From Paraliobacillus ryukyuensis (GTDB lineage Bacteria; Bacillota; Bacilli; Bacillales; Amphibacillaceae): a DNA stretch of 64,000 nucleotides. The stretch covers positions 62,001 through 126,000 of the forward strand of contig NZ_QNRI01000007.1 of NCBI RefSeq assembly GCF_003315295.1, in the 5' to 3' direction. Below, in pieces: positions 53,672 to 62,920 of the stretch. The position numbers were made by a program, and so were the translations under genes. The stretch's first letter is position 1. Each line of letters begins with the position of its first letter. The notes beneath the pieces are model-generated. The model saw nothing but the letters and a program-made list of their open reading frames with translations, was not told where the DNA came from and did no database searches.

Positions 53672-54396
53672 TATTTGATCTCCACTCCTTGTTTCATAAG
53701 TTTTTTCTTCTCCTTGTTGGACTTTGGCTGATAGCTTACATAGTCCCTATTCGCTCTCATATAAAAATATCGATGTAAAAACTTTGCTGCTGCATACGCC
53801 AAAAAAATGGCGAAAAAATATACTACGATTAATGAGAAAACATGTTTTAAAACAACCGTTTCTTGTACACTTTGAGCTAAAATATACCCTATTCCAGGCG
53901 AAGCAGATAATAACCCCATATATTTTGATTCACTTCTGATTTTCTTTTCCTTCGTTGGGTCACCAGTATATCTATCAATTTGATATTTTACCAGGATATA
54001 CATAAATAAGATAGTCGCTACATTTATCATGATATAGTAAAATACAGAGGTAATATGGAGCGTATAATATGACATTCCTTGTACCACAACAAATAAAGAA
54101 ATTGCCCCTAATAACCCCCATATTCCCATAAATAAAACCATCTCAATCTGTGTAGAATACGGATTTTTTATGATAAGCCGAATTGCCCATACATGAATTA
54201 TAAGCATAAAAGGTAAGACCATCCATAAAAATTCCAGCCTTAATATACTTAATAATCCTAAAAGTAAAGGCAAGTCGAAACCAACAAGGACCATTGCTAT
54301 TATGGACAATCTAACATCCCCCACAGGGGGAGATTCTAAGTGTTCATTAACATGTTGTGCTAAGTTCTGGTGTCTAGTTTTAGGATCTATTTTCAT
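53671..54396 (-). CDS. six-helix membrane protein upstream of DUF4176
   Basis: 241 residues with about six membrane helices between residues 28 and 205 and a basic tail (NKEKKKLMKQGVEIK). AAGGAAGG precedes the ATG. It is coupled to the DUF4176 frame by a TAATG overlap. Type VII effector operons often encode polytopic immunity or accessory proteins next to DUF4176, so this is a candidate for that role. The exact family was not recognised. Confidence 0.6.
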   Translation of the reverse strand: MKIDPKTRHQNLAQHVNEHLESPPVGDVRLSIIAMVLVGFDLPLLLGLLSILRLEFLWMVLPFMLIIHVWAIRLIIKNPYSTQIEMVLFMGIWGLLGAISLFVVVQGMSYYTLHITSVFYYIMINVATILFMYILVKYQIDRYTGDPTKEKKIRSESKYMGLLSASPGIGYILAQSVQETVVLKHVFSLIVVYFFAIFLAYAAAKFLHRYFYMRANRDYVSYQPKSNKEKKKLMKQGVEIK

Positions 54397-54713
54397 ATTT
54401 ACCTTCCTTAATTAATTGTTCTCTATATAAAGAAGTTTCGGGATATGTATTAACAACCTTTATTTGTGATTTTTCTAAAAAACTATGAACCTTAAAAAGT
54501 CTTATTTTTAATTATAATAGGTGGTTAGCATGAATTATATAGGTATATTTGTTGCTATCCGTTCCGGCTTAAAAAGGAATGGGCGAGCATACACTTTCAA
54601 GCTTGTTTTAGTGAATGTATGTTTATGCAATTTATTGTTTGGAGATCATTATTGAATCAACAGTTAGTTCAAAGGATTGTACTAACTCGTCACTAAATTC
54701 TAATTGCTGGTTC

Positions 54714-54733
54714 TTGTCAAACTAAGTGTAACC
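54714..54733. repeat. 20-bp insertion-sequence-end remnant, copy 2
   Basis: The identical 20 bases (TTGTCAAACTAAGTGTAACC) in the same orientation as 53515-53534, about 1.2 kb away. It lies in the intergenic stretch 54397-54784, where no intact gene is seen. Confidence 0.6.
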
Positions 54734-54784
54734 GTTCCAAGCGCCACCTACAACTTATATCAACAACAATGTTATCTAATGATA

Positions 54785-55435
54785 CTATTCAACCTTCTTA
54801 ATTTTCATTCCTTTGGTAGTTTGTATGGATAAAGGTTCGTTCATTTCACTCAACCCTATCTTGATATATGGTACGTACTTCGTCTCTCCGTTAGTTGAAT
54901 CACTTATTTTTAAAGTTATAGTTGTTGATTAACCTTGCTTAACATCTTCTATGTTTATCTCTTTTCCTATATATTCTTCACTTAACTTAATGTATACTTG
55001 TTTATTTCCTTCAATTAAATCAGAAGTCTTATAATAACTTTCACTGGAAGCAACAGAAACACCTTTTTCTAGAACCCAGTATTCTTTATCTAAATAGGTA
55101 ATTAACAGAAGTGAGCTCACTAGTAAAAAAGGTAAAAGGAACACACCGACCTTTTCCAACTTTTTAACGTTGTTAGGAATTGATTTTCTACTCCTAAATG
55201 ATAATAAAACTGTCCCTATAACAGAAACGATGAGTATGCCCAAACTAATAAACAAAAAGGTCATACCTTCCCAACCTCTTACAACATACAAGCCATAAGC
55301 TAGAAAAAGTGGTATTGACAAGAAGGTAACTAATGGAGATAGGTATACCAGTTTATTTTTCTTGGTAATCAAATAGGTGAAAAAAAATAAATTGGCCCCA
55401 ATTAATAACCCTATTAATATAATTTGAAATAACAT
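54785..55435 (-). pseudogene. membrane-protein gene interrupted by an in-frame stop
   Basis: The ATG at 55435 (AAAGAGGTTG upstream) starts a protein with four membrane helices in its first ~120 residues and an extracytoplasmic tail. The frame stops at a TAA at 54931-54929. It then stays open in the same frame for 47 more codons (STTITLKISDSTNGETKYVP, YIKIGLSEMNEPL…KIKKVE) and ends at 54785. The continuation is natural, protein-like sequence, so I infer one nonsense mutation in a gene of about 216 residues. The family is not certain; it faintly resembles YesK-like membrane proteins. Confidence 0.6.
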
Positions 55436-55453
55436 ATATACAACCTCTTTCAA

Positions 55454-55810
55454 ATTAAGTAGCGAAAATTAGACGTATGGTATTATCCATAAACAAAATA
55501 ATATATAGATCAAACAATAAAGAAGTAACAAATATCTTTCTCCCGTAGAAAACAAATGTAAAGGTCAATATTAATTTTATTATGTTCCATAACTAAATAA
55601 CTCCCTTTGCTATAATTGTTTAACCGAACAATAATCGGTCTATTATAGTTGGTCAAACGGGAGTATTTTGTGACATGAAATTATTGGTATATACAAGGAT
55701 TAAGGTATGAATATACTTTGGGCACTATGATGAATAATCTCTGCCCCCACCTCCACGTAGTTAGCCAGAACATAACCGCAATAAGTAGCTGGACTACAAA
55801 AGATTATATT
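55454..55810. other. intergenic, nothing recognised
   Basis: Spacer between the interrupted membrane-protein gene and the PadR operon terminator. No ORF, repeat or RNA element was seen. Confidence 0.4.
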
Positions 55811-55856
55811 AAAAATCCCGTATCAATTTTACTAAGTAATATTGATACGGGATTTT
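55811..55856 (-). terminator. terminator of the esterase-padR operon
   Basis: AAAATCCCGTATCAAT and its exact complement, followed by TTTTTAATA on the minus strand. Confidence 0.92.
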
Positions 55857-55865
55857 AGTTTTTAT

Positions 55866-56408
55866 TTACACAGTAGCTTCTTCTATATCTGCCTTCAATT
55901 CTTTAAACCATTTTAAGTTCACTAAATGGTGAGAACGAGAATTTTCGTTCATGCGACGAAAATAATCAATTTTATCAGGTAATTCTTTAGTGGTGATAGC
56001 TAGATATTCATCGAGAAGAGCAATTCTAGCTTCAGTTTGCTCAATTTGTGATTGGATCAATTCTAATAATTTTTTTTTATCGAATTCATCTGCAAAGAGT
56101 AATGCCCCATAAAATTGTAAGTTTACATACTCGGATTTAGTCCCATATTTGACCATTAATTTTTCGAATTCTTCTGTTCCTAAAGAAGTGATTTTAAAGG
56201 GGTGAATTTCACGACCCTTGTTTGGACGTATTTGATGTGTTTGTTCAATCAAACCTTTTTCTTCAAGTTGTTGCAAATTGTAATAAAATGAACCTTTAGT
56301 GAAGTTAACGATATATTTATAATGTCGTTTTTCCATTAAACTTAATAGTTCATATCCATGAGCGCCAGGGTTTTGAATAAGTAAGCCAAGGATAAGTAAG
56401 GGAATCAA
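55866..56408 (-). CDS. PadR-family transcriptional regulator
   Basis: 180 residues. The N-terminal PadR winged helix (ILGLLIQNPGAHGYELLSLM, then FTKGSFYYNLQQLEEKGLIE, about 5-60) is followed by the C-terminal helical dimer domain (about 95-175). Its start overlaps the esterase stop by 4 bases. The operon promoter carries two AGTCTAATTAGACT palindromes, the probable binding sites for autorepression. Confidence 0.9.
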   Translation of the reverse strand: MIPLLILGLLIQNPGAHGYELLSLMEKRHYKYIVNFTKGSFYYNLQQLEEKGLIEQTHQIRPNKGREIHPFKITSLGTEEFEKLMVKYGTKSEYVNLQFYGALLFADEFDKKKLLELIQSQIEQTEARIALLDEYLAITTKELPDKIDYFRRMNENSRSHHLVNLKWFKELKADIEEATV

Positions 56409-57247
56409 GGATGCATCACCTTCGCCATATGTGCTTCAAATTCAGCGTATGTGATTTTACCTAGAGTCAAATTCATACTATGAATATAAATTTGTTCAGT
56501 TTTCGAATAGTTATTGTTTATTTTTAGTGATTGATTTTCAACCGAAAGAGGCTCTAAGATATGACACTTTTTCGAAAATGCTTCGAAGTAGCGATAACCG
56601 AATTTTCGTTGGGAAACAGCGTTCAAATGAATACCATCCGGATTGGCAGTTAAACCTTTTGCCGATACAAAATAACAATTTTGCTGATCATGAGCGAATC
56701 GACGTAATTGTTCGTTGATTTCTTGGTACTCTATTGAGTACTTTCCGAAACCTGATCTTCCTAGAAAATCACCAAGCTCACCAATGATTAATGGGACATT
56801 TTGAAGATTTAATTCTTCACGTAAAGTTTCAATGATAAGAGATAACTTTTCATAATACGATTCATGTAGAGAATTATTGCTATCACTTTCACCTTGATGC
56901 CAAAGTATGCCACAAATTTCACTAGTTTCAAGAGCAAATCGAGCTTCAGATAAAGCATGTTGAAAAAGAGTACCCTGCGGATGCCAATCGTTCAAGGAAC
57001 TGCCACCTTCCGCACAAGGAATCAAACCAATTTCTTCATCCGGATTGGCTTTCGACCATGCCTCTGAAAAAGATGCTGCTAGACTTACACCAGCAACAGG
57101 GCGGTCATAATTACTCGGCTCTGTCATCATTTGCCACTGACCGTTGCGAAGCATTTTTATTTTTTCATTATAGATAGGTTCTACCTCATGCAAGAATCCA
57201 CGACCTGCCATATTAGATTGCCCTAACATTAAAAAAGATTTTATCAT
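56405..57247 (-). CDS. SGNH hydrolase, sialate O-acetylesterase (SASA) type
   Basis: 280 residues. Block I is MLGQSNMAGRG (near 7; GQSN Ser), the Gly block is AEGGSSLNDW (near 79), HQGESDS (near 118) and the Asp/His block is NPDGIHLNAVSQR (near 206), all of the SASA/CE6-like family. These remove acetyl groups from sugars. There is no signal peptide, so it acts inside the cell. It is the first gene of a PadR-regulated two-gene operon, 4-bp overlap with padR. Confidence 0.85.
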   Translation of the reverse strand: MIKSFLMLGQSNMAGRGFLHEVEPIYNEKIKMLRNGQWQMMTEPSNYDRPVAGVSLAASFSEAWSKANPDEEIGLIPCAEGGSSLNDWHPQGTLFQHALSEARFALETSEICGILWHQGESDSNNSLHESYYEKLSLIIETLREELNLQNVPLIIGELGDFLGRSGFGKYSIEYQEINEQLRRFAHDQQNCYFVSAKGLTANPDGIHLNAVSQRKFGYRYFEAFSKKCHILEPLSVENQSLKINNNYSKTEQIYIHSMNLTLGKITYAEFEAHMAKVMHP

Positions 57248-57270
57248 TTCATTTTCAATCCTTTACATAA

Positions 57271-57296
57271 TAGTATAGTCTAATTAGACTATACTA
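57271..57296. promoter_or_regulatory. PadR operator 1, 26-bp perfect palindrome
   Basis: TAGTATAGTCTAA and its exact complement. It touches the -10 box and covers the transcription start of the esterase-padR promoter. Confidence 0.82.
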
Positions 57297-57324
57297 TTAT
57301 AGAGTCTAATTAGACTATTGTCAA
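57296..57324 (-). promoter_or_regulatory. consensus sigma-A promoter of the esterase-padR operon
   Basis: On the minus strand TTGACA (57324-57319), a 17-base spacer and TATAAT (57301-57296): perfect consensus boxes. The spacer contains operator 2. Confidence 0.88.
57303..57316. promoter_or_regulatory. PadR operator 2, between -35 and -10
   Basis: AGTCTAATTAGACT, the same 14-bp palindromic core as operator 1, sits exactly between the -35 and -10 boxes, so bound PadR would block polymerase. Confidence 0.8.
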
Positions 57325-57964
57325 CTCGCTATTTCTATTAAATTTTTAATTGCGAATTAGTATAGAACTGTCATCGTTCTAATAACTACTGAAAGAAAAT
57401 ATTGAGCAGCACGAACAAGGTCAAATTTCTTTTAATCAATAAAGATAATTTCTTTATTAGTTAAAATAATAACCATGACGAAGAAGGATACTAGAAAATA
57501 TAGATTTAAAATAAAGTTGGAAGTCTTGTGAAAAACGTAACATTTAGAGATTTGAGTGTCCCGGTCACGTAATTATGAATTTAAATAAGAAAATGTGAAA
57601 AAATGCACTTAAACGAGAGCTATATTTGTACTGTTATTTACATTGCTAAACATAGTGCGTTTAGTGTATCTATTTAGTCTGTTATTTTGGATTTTCTCTA
57701 CGGTATCGGAACTACTAAAAATTTGTTAGTTCTTATTTATTACTGAGAATTAAAGTAGATCCCTCAACAACACTTTCTATAAGTGATTTAACCGTTTGTT
57801 TTCTAGCTAACCTTGGGCTTTGCCCCATAGCCGTCAAGCTAAGCAGGATACTTTAAAACCCAAAAGTTATTCGTTATTCTGACATTGTAAACTTTTATTT
57901 TCTTTACCGTCTCTTTATCTAACTCTATATCCTTACAATCTAGTAACATACATCTGGTATGTCA
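57325..57964. other. intergenic, nothing recognised
   Basis: About 640 bases upstream of the esterase-padR promoter and downstream of the IS element. It is AT-rich with many stops. No gene or repeat could be supported. Confidence 0.4.
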
Positions 57965-57983
57965 ACACTAAACTGGACAAAAA

Positions 57984-58859
57984 TTATAAGGACTGTTGTT
58001 TGAATTCCATTGGTGTTAAATAGTCTAACGTTCCGTGAATTCGAATGTTATTAAACCAATGCACATAATCATCCAGTTCAATAGCGAGCTGTTCAAGAGA
58101 AGAGAAATGAGCACTGTTAGCGAATTCTGTTTTGAATTCCTTAAACATCGCTTCAGCCACGGCATTATCATAAGGGCATCCTTTCATGCTCAGTGATCTT
58201 TGGATGCCAAATGTTTCAAGTGCTTCGGAAATAAGCTTATTATCAAATTCTTTCCCACGGTCAGTATGGAACATTTGAACGTCGTTTAAATTACCTTTAA
58301 TGCTGGATAAAGCCTGATAGACTAGCTTTGCATTCTTATTAGCGCCAGCACTACGACCAATGATTTCACGGTTAAAAAGATCGACAAATAAGCATACGTA
58401 ATGCCATTTTGTTCCAACACGGACGTATGTTACTTACAATGACAGCCAACGGCTTGTCTTGTTCAAATTGACGCTGTAATTCGTTTTTTACTAACGCCTC
58501 ATTACACGATGTCTTATGCGGCTTGTACTGGGGGCTACGGTATAGTTTGATACAAGTCCAAGTTCATTCATTAAACGGCTAATTCGACGCCGTGATACGT
58601 GTTTTGGCTGTGATAATCTACTTAATTCTTTCTTAATTTTGCGCGTGCCATAATTGTTTCGACTTTCTTTAAAAATTCGAGAGATCTCCTGAGAAATCTC
58701 TTTATCTTCCATTTTAAGCACACGTCGGCCGTGCGAATTGGCATGATAGTAATATGTACTTTTAGGAATTTGGAGGACGTCACACATTGTACCTGCGATT
58801 ACTCGGTACAGAAAAACCGTTGCTGATACCGAATAAATATGAGCATTATTTCGAATCAC
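57984..58859 (-). pseudogene. IS3-family transposase OrfB, two frameshifts
   Basis: The N-terminal part (to 58491: HTH_21-like YYYHANSHGRRV… NYGTRKIKKELSRL) ends early. The next block (KTSCNEALVKNELQRQFEQD, KPLAVIVS) lies in another frame. TYVRVGTKWHYVCLFVDLFN to the end (58274-57984: FHTDRGKEF, YDNAVAEAMFKEFKTE) lies in a third. The rve integrase D-D-E residues are thus split between frames, near 58495 and near 58434. Near 58800 there is also an in-frame insertion of about 11 codons (TVFLYRVIAGT) absent from typical IS150-type proteins. Confidence 0.85.
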
Positions 58860-58861
58860 AT

Positions 58862-59152
58862 CTATTTTCGTCCCATGATCAGCGCTGCTTGCTTTAAAAT
58901 ATCATTTTCCATCATGAGACGTTGATTTTCCTTACGTAACCGAGCTAGTTCATTCTCTTCTTCAGAACGATTATCTTTGGCGGCAAATGAACCTGTTTTT
59001 TGATGATTTTTAATCCAGCGATCTAACGCAGAAGGCGTGATATCATACTCTCTCGCAATATCTGCACGCGGTTTTCCATTTTCATAAAGCTTCACTAATT
59101 GCAGTTTAAATTCGGGTGTAAAAGTTCGACGTTGACGTGTCATCGTAGTCAC
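58862..59152 (-). CDS. IS3-family transposase OrfA
   Basis: 96 residues. A helix-turn-helix (FTPEFKLQLVKLYENGKPRA, DIAREYDITPSALDRWIKNH) is followed by a leucine zipper (ENELARLRKENQRLMMENDI), as in OrfA of IS150-type elements. It ends at CGAAAATAG, where a -1 slip on the A run would normally join it to OrfB. This frame is intact, but OrfB is not. Confidence 0.92.
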   Translation of the reverse strand: MTTMTRQRRTFTPEFKLQLVKLYENGKPRADIAREYDITPSALDRWIKNHQKTGSFAAKDNRSEEENELARLRKENQRLMMENDILKQAALIMGRK

Positions 59153-59211
59153 GCTCCCTTAAGTTACAGCCTAAATTTACTAGCCCTCTTTTAATCTGTC
59201 CAACTTAGTGT

Positions 59212-59618
59212 AGCCTATCCAGAGCTTTTAATCACTAAGTAGAGGTTAGAAGTAATCTCCAATATATACATTAAAATAAAAGAATGTATACCTCCTTCTG
59301 AGACAACATCCCTTAGAAACGACTCCCATTCTAGTTGCTTTCTTATTCACACTACTGGTTCAATCCGTCAGCAGTTCTCGGCAGATTCTAAAGGTCTATA
59401 CATTACATAAACATTGTGTCTAGAAGGCTTTGTGTAAATCTATTACAGTCGTTTGAGTATTGCGGAGCAGTAATCCATTGTTTAAACAATTATTAAATCT
59501 ATTGGAACCTAAAAGTCTCCAATGGATGCTGTCTGTCTATCAGAAGTTTTACCGTCTAAATGTTTATGGATGTCTTGTATAACTTCTTATAATATATTGT
59601 GAAACAGAAAACAGCACG
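59212..59618. other. intergenic, nothing recognised
   Basis: About 400 bases between the IS element and the HEPN-like gene. No ORF with a ribosome binding site and no strong hairpin. Confidence 0.4.
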
Positions 59619-60668
59619 CTATGCATGAGCCACTTGAAAGTATCTGTCTATATTGAACTTTTCAATTAAAACCTCTTTTAATATATCGTCTAATAAACAG
59701 CACGTATGCAACAGAATCCAATTTAAATGACTATACTCGGAATAATCAAATTGATAACTCTTCATATATTTATCAGCAAACTCATATGCTTTTTTATTAA
59801 AACCTTTAAAATCACCATGACCTACTTTATTTCTCATCTGTCTTAATAATTTTGTTGCTTGTTCTGACTCCTCACTGTAAATTTGTTTGATAATAGGATT
59901 AATATAATTATCAATTTCATTTGTTTGTTGGTTTTTATTAAGTAACAGCATTTCAAGAACTGTGAAGGTTTTTAGAAAGTGGTAGTGCTTATAGTCATCA
60001 CCTTTATTTAATGCTTCGACTATAAAATCTAATTTATAATAATCACTCTCAGTTTGAAGAAAATCATCAATACATTCACCACATTTTTTAAAATCACTAA
60101 TCGCTTCATCTTTTATTCTAAATCCTTTAAATTCTGAGTCGGTTCTAAGTGCTAAAGCAGTAGTAATCCTCGGTATAACGCTAAAATAATCGTTATTACT
60201 TGAATAAATCACATTAAAGTGGGCTCTAAAATGGTTTTTACGCTTCATAAAATTTAAAAGTTTTACTATTTTTTCTGAGTAGTCTTCTTCACAAAGCCTG
60301 CCATCGAAACAATTTGTTGTCCAATCAAAAAATGGCATATCATTATAGTCATAATCAAATTCTATAAAAATCATATTCTCGAGAATACAATCAATACAAT
60401 TTTCAAGCGTATCTAATGAATAGCCTTTTATAGTTTCTATATTAGTTTCTACTATCTTCTTTGCTTTTGTATAGTCGAAAACATCAGTGAGTACCTTACC
60501 ATACTTAATTTGTTGTTCTTTTCTGTTGAATTCAATTCTACGGATTTCCTCAAAAATATCTTCTTTAATGGTATCCTTCCAATCATCAGGAAGATTCGCT
60601 ATGAAAAGTTTTAATTTGTCTGAAATCATTGTTCTTTCAATTTTACCGTAAATATCAAGCACTACCAT
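59619..60668 (-). CDS. HEPN-like protein of unknown function
   Basis: About 349 residues from the ATG at 60668, with GGGGTGA upstream; a GTG three codons earlier overlaps that site. The protein is soluble. The C-terminal ~140 residues are helical and contain LLRQMRNKVGHGDF (near 300), an R-x4-H motif of the kind found in HEPN ribonucleases and ApeA/Apea-like domains. The N-terminal ~190 residues (DMPFFDWTTNCFDGRLCEED) match nothing I recognise. Gene size, isolation and the accessory neighbourhood suggest a defence or stress role, which is inference. Confidence 0.55.
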   Translation of the reverse strand: MVVLDIYGKIERTMISDKLKLFIANLPDDWKDTIKEDIFEEIRRIEFNRKEQQIKYGKVLTDVFDYTKAKKIVETNIETIKGYSLDTLENCIDCILENMIFIEFDYDYNDMPFFDWTTNCFDGRLCEEDYSEKIVKLLNFMKRKNHFRAHFNVIYSSNNDYFSVIPRITTALALRTDSEFKGFRIKDEAISDFKKCGECIDDFLQTESDYYKLDFIVEALNKGDDYKHYHFLKTFTVLEMLLLNKNQQTNEIDNYINPIIKQIYSEESEQATKLLRQMRNKVGHGDFKGFNKKAYEFADKYMKSYQFDYSEYSHLNWILLHTCCLLDDILKEVLIEKFNIDRYFQVAHA

Positions 60669-60852
60669 GGAAATCACCCCATTAAAAGTAATTCTTAATC
60701 ATAGATTGCATATTTTGCATCTTTACCAATTAATTCAAATTCTTTATATCTTCATAGTAGAAAGACAGGATAAACCATGCAACAAAAAACTCTTACGTAC
60801 TTTTACGGTGCGTTATTCATTAGATTAATATTTGATCTTTAGAATTTAAGTA

Positions 60853-61878
60853 CTAGTCCCTCTTTCTAAGTTCGTCTTCGTAACTAATCATGTCATCATC
60901 CCATAATTTTTCTTCATCTTGAAAAATTGAATCATGTGTTTTGAAGTATATTTCTCTGATAACATCAATCCAATTATTGATATACTTCATCGCAAGAACA
61001 CTATCCCCGGAAGGTTGGATTGTAAAAAACATAGTAGTAATTTGAGCGAGAGAAATTGCTGAATGTTCAGCAGGTGTGGTAATACCAAAATCACTTCTTC
61101 CAACAGGGATAACGTTTTTAGTTTCCATATTACTTAATCGAGCGAATGTACCCTGTGGAGAAGCATGAATTATTTTGTTAGCCAGATCATACTGTTGTCT
61201 CCAAATTTTAGAATTAATATCACAGTTATTTTGTATATCATTAAAAGTTATATATTTTTTACTCTTTGAAAAAACTCCACTTGCTCTAGCCCATTCATAC
61301 CGGTCATCTGTTTCAGAAGATCGAATAAAGGCTTCTGCTACTTGTTCGCCATATGAAGTAATAAAAGAAGAAATCATCGTAAGTTCATACATTGAACGCC
61401 ATCTAGCATATGCACCATCAGCAAATCCATTTTTCATTAAGGTAATAATCTCAAGAAATTGCTGTAACACTCGACCATGTATGTGTAACATTGCAGTAAA
61501 AGTATAGTAGTAATTTTTTAATTCTTCTTGTGGTAACTCATTAACATGTTTAACATATAACTCGGCAGCTTCTAATACCATAATATACATTGATTCGGAA
61601 GCTACAAATGCTTTACACCACTTTTGTTCCTGAATGGATAGGAATTCTTGTTCTTCAGCTCGAAACATCATTACCTGCTCATGCATTGTATCTCGCATGT
61701 AACTAGTTGTATCATCAGCCATTCTACTATACATATCTACAAATATTTTATCTAAATCTAACTCTTCAAATCTCTTTATTATTTCATTAGCTTCTTCATC
61801 GGTTTTAACTCCTTCTAATTGTTCTTCTAATAATTCCATAAATGTATCTTGTAGAAATTTACTTGTATTATCTGCCAT
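60853..61878 (-). CDS. DUF5677 protein
   Basis: 341 residues from the ATG at 61878, with GAGGAG 8 bases upstream. The central block ITLMKNGFADGAYARWRSMYELTMIS (near 155-180) and YDLANKIIHASPQGTF (near 240) are the DUF5677 features. The second has the shape of an HEPN-like helix pair. The N-terminal 90 residues are acidic and helical. The function is unknown. Members are frequent in mobile and accessory regions, as here. Confidence 0.7.
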   Translation of the reverse strand: MADNTSKFLQDTFMELLEEQLEGVKTDEEANEIIKRFEELDLDKIFVDMYSRMADDTTSYMRDTMHEQVMMFRAEEQEFLSIQEQKWCKAFVASESMYIMVLEAAELYVKHVNELPQEELKNYYYTFTAMLHIHGRVLQQFLEIITLMKNGFADGAYARWRSMYELTMISSFITSYGEQVAEAFIRSSETDDRYEWARASGVFSKSKKYITFNDIQNNCDINSKIWRQQYDLANKIIHASPQGTFARLSNMETKNVIPVGRSDFGITTPAEHSAISLAQITTMFFTIQPSGDSVLAMKYINNWIDVIREIYFKTHDSIFQDEEKLWDDDMISYEDELRKRD

Positions 61879-62250
61879 TTGATTCACTCCTCGCTAATTT
61901 TCTGGTCAGTTTAAATAACCATTTTTTAGCTATCTTGACAAACGTTGTTTTTTGGGCTAATCCTTGCATACCCAAAAATCAAATTTCTCACCTCTATGTA
62001 ATGAACAAGTGTGTTTGAACATTTCAATATACCTATAATACTACATTTCTATCTGTTAGGGGGCAGAGTGTACTCTAAATAAACAACGAAACTAAGGACT
62101 AAGTTAGCACTGATAGATAAATTAAAATAAAATAATACTTAAACAGTTTCGAACAAAGAAGAGTAAAATTTATTTAAACCTAATGTTAAGGTAAGATTGT
62201 ACATAGTTTCACTTAAACGGGGGCTTTAATTTAATAGGAATTAAAAAATT
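61879..62250. other. intergenic, nothing recognised
   Basis: Spacer between the DUF5677 gene and the DUF2188 terminator. No gene, repeat or RNA element was supported. Confidence 0.4.
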
Positions 62251-62278
62251 GACTCTCCCCAACCAATTAGAGAGAGTC
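62251..62278 (-). terminator. intrinsic terminator
   Basis: GACTCTC / GAGAGTC stem followed by AATTTTTTAA on the minus strand, after the DUF2188 gene. Confidence 0.75.
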
Positions 62279-62296
62279 TTTTATTATAATAATTAA

Positions 62297-62521
62297 TTAT
62301 CCTCTTGGTGGAAAAGAATCATTACCATAACTGTTCTTTTCACGAATTCTCCCACCTGTATTGTGAATAAGTAGTTCTAATTTATTATTCTTTGCTATAC
62401 CTTTAGCTATTCTTATTGCTTCGGATTGCGTTTTAGTAATTTTAGTTGTTTTTGAGTTTCCTTCTCCTTTTACTTGCCATCCACCATTTCTATGTGGTGT
62501 TACGTGTTGGTTTCTCCCCAT
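62297..62521 (-). CDS. DUF2188 protein
   Basis: 74 residues, basic, starting MGRNQHVTPHRNGGWQVKGE with QSEAIRIAKGIAKNNKLELL and GGRIREKNSYGNDSFPPRG: the complete DUF2188 pattern (WxVKxEG…A…IAKNN…L…H…G.I…SYGND..PP). These small proteins are common on mobile elements. The function is unknown. A GGGGAAG site is upstream. Confidence 0.85.
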   Translation of the reverse strand: MGRNQHVTPHRNGGWQVKGEGNSKTTKITKTQSEAIRIAKGIAKNNKLELLIHNTGGRIREKNSYGNDSFPPRG

Positions 62522-62649
62522 CTATAATCTTCCCCTTCTGATTTATCGAACGTATTATTTTCTTTTCTTTAATGGAAAAGTGCGTTATTATAACAATACA
62601 TAAATTTTACTTTGGCTCTTATTTGTTCGGCAAAACAAATAGGAGTTTT

Positions 62650-62772
62650 TTATTTTAATTTCCTTTGAAGATCTCTTTCTAATTTCTTTACCTCTGATTT
62701 AACCTCTCTTTCTACTTTCCTCTGAGCTTGTCTTATCTGACTTTTGATTCTTGCTTTGCTTACTCGACGCAT
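62650..62772 (-). CDS. small basic helical peptide
   Basis: 40 residues beginning MRRVSKARIKSQIRQAQRKV, then EREVKSEVKKLERDLQRKLK. It has an excellent GGGAGGTGGG site 4 bases before the ATG, which supports translation. It is a single amphipathic, highly basic helix or short coiled coil. Small proteins of this type occur beside DUF2188 genes on integrative elements. The function is unknown. Confidence 0.6.
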   Translation of the reverse strand: MRRVSKARIKSQIRQAQRKVEREVKSEVKKLERDLQRKLK

Positions 62773-62920
62773 AGTCCCACCTCCCTCGGTCATAACGTTA
62801 TTAACTAACCCTCCCTTCTCTTTAAAGTATAGCTTGTTATTATTAGTCTATCAATATATAGTATGATAAAATTAATAAAAATACTATATATAGTTATTTA
62901 TCGGTGGTTCAGGAGAAGTA

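Larger units (their letters stand above)
57965..59211 (-). mobile_element. IS3-family (IS150-like) element, inactivated
   Basis: About 1.25 kb with two overlapping transposase frames on the minus strand. The ends are short inverted repeats: ACACTAAACTGGACA at 57965 and, read inward from 59211, ACACTAAGTTGGACA. I could not define a target duplication with certainty. The second frame carries two frameshifts, so the copy should not transpose on its own. Confidence 0.85.
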
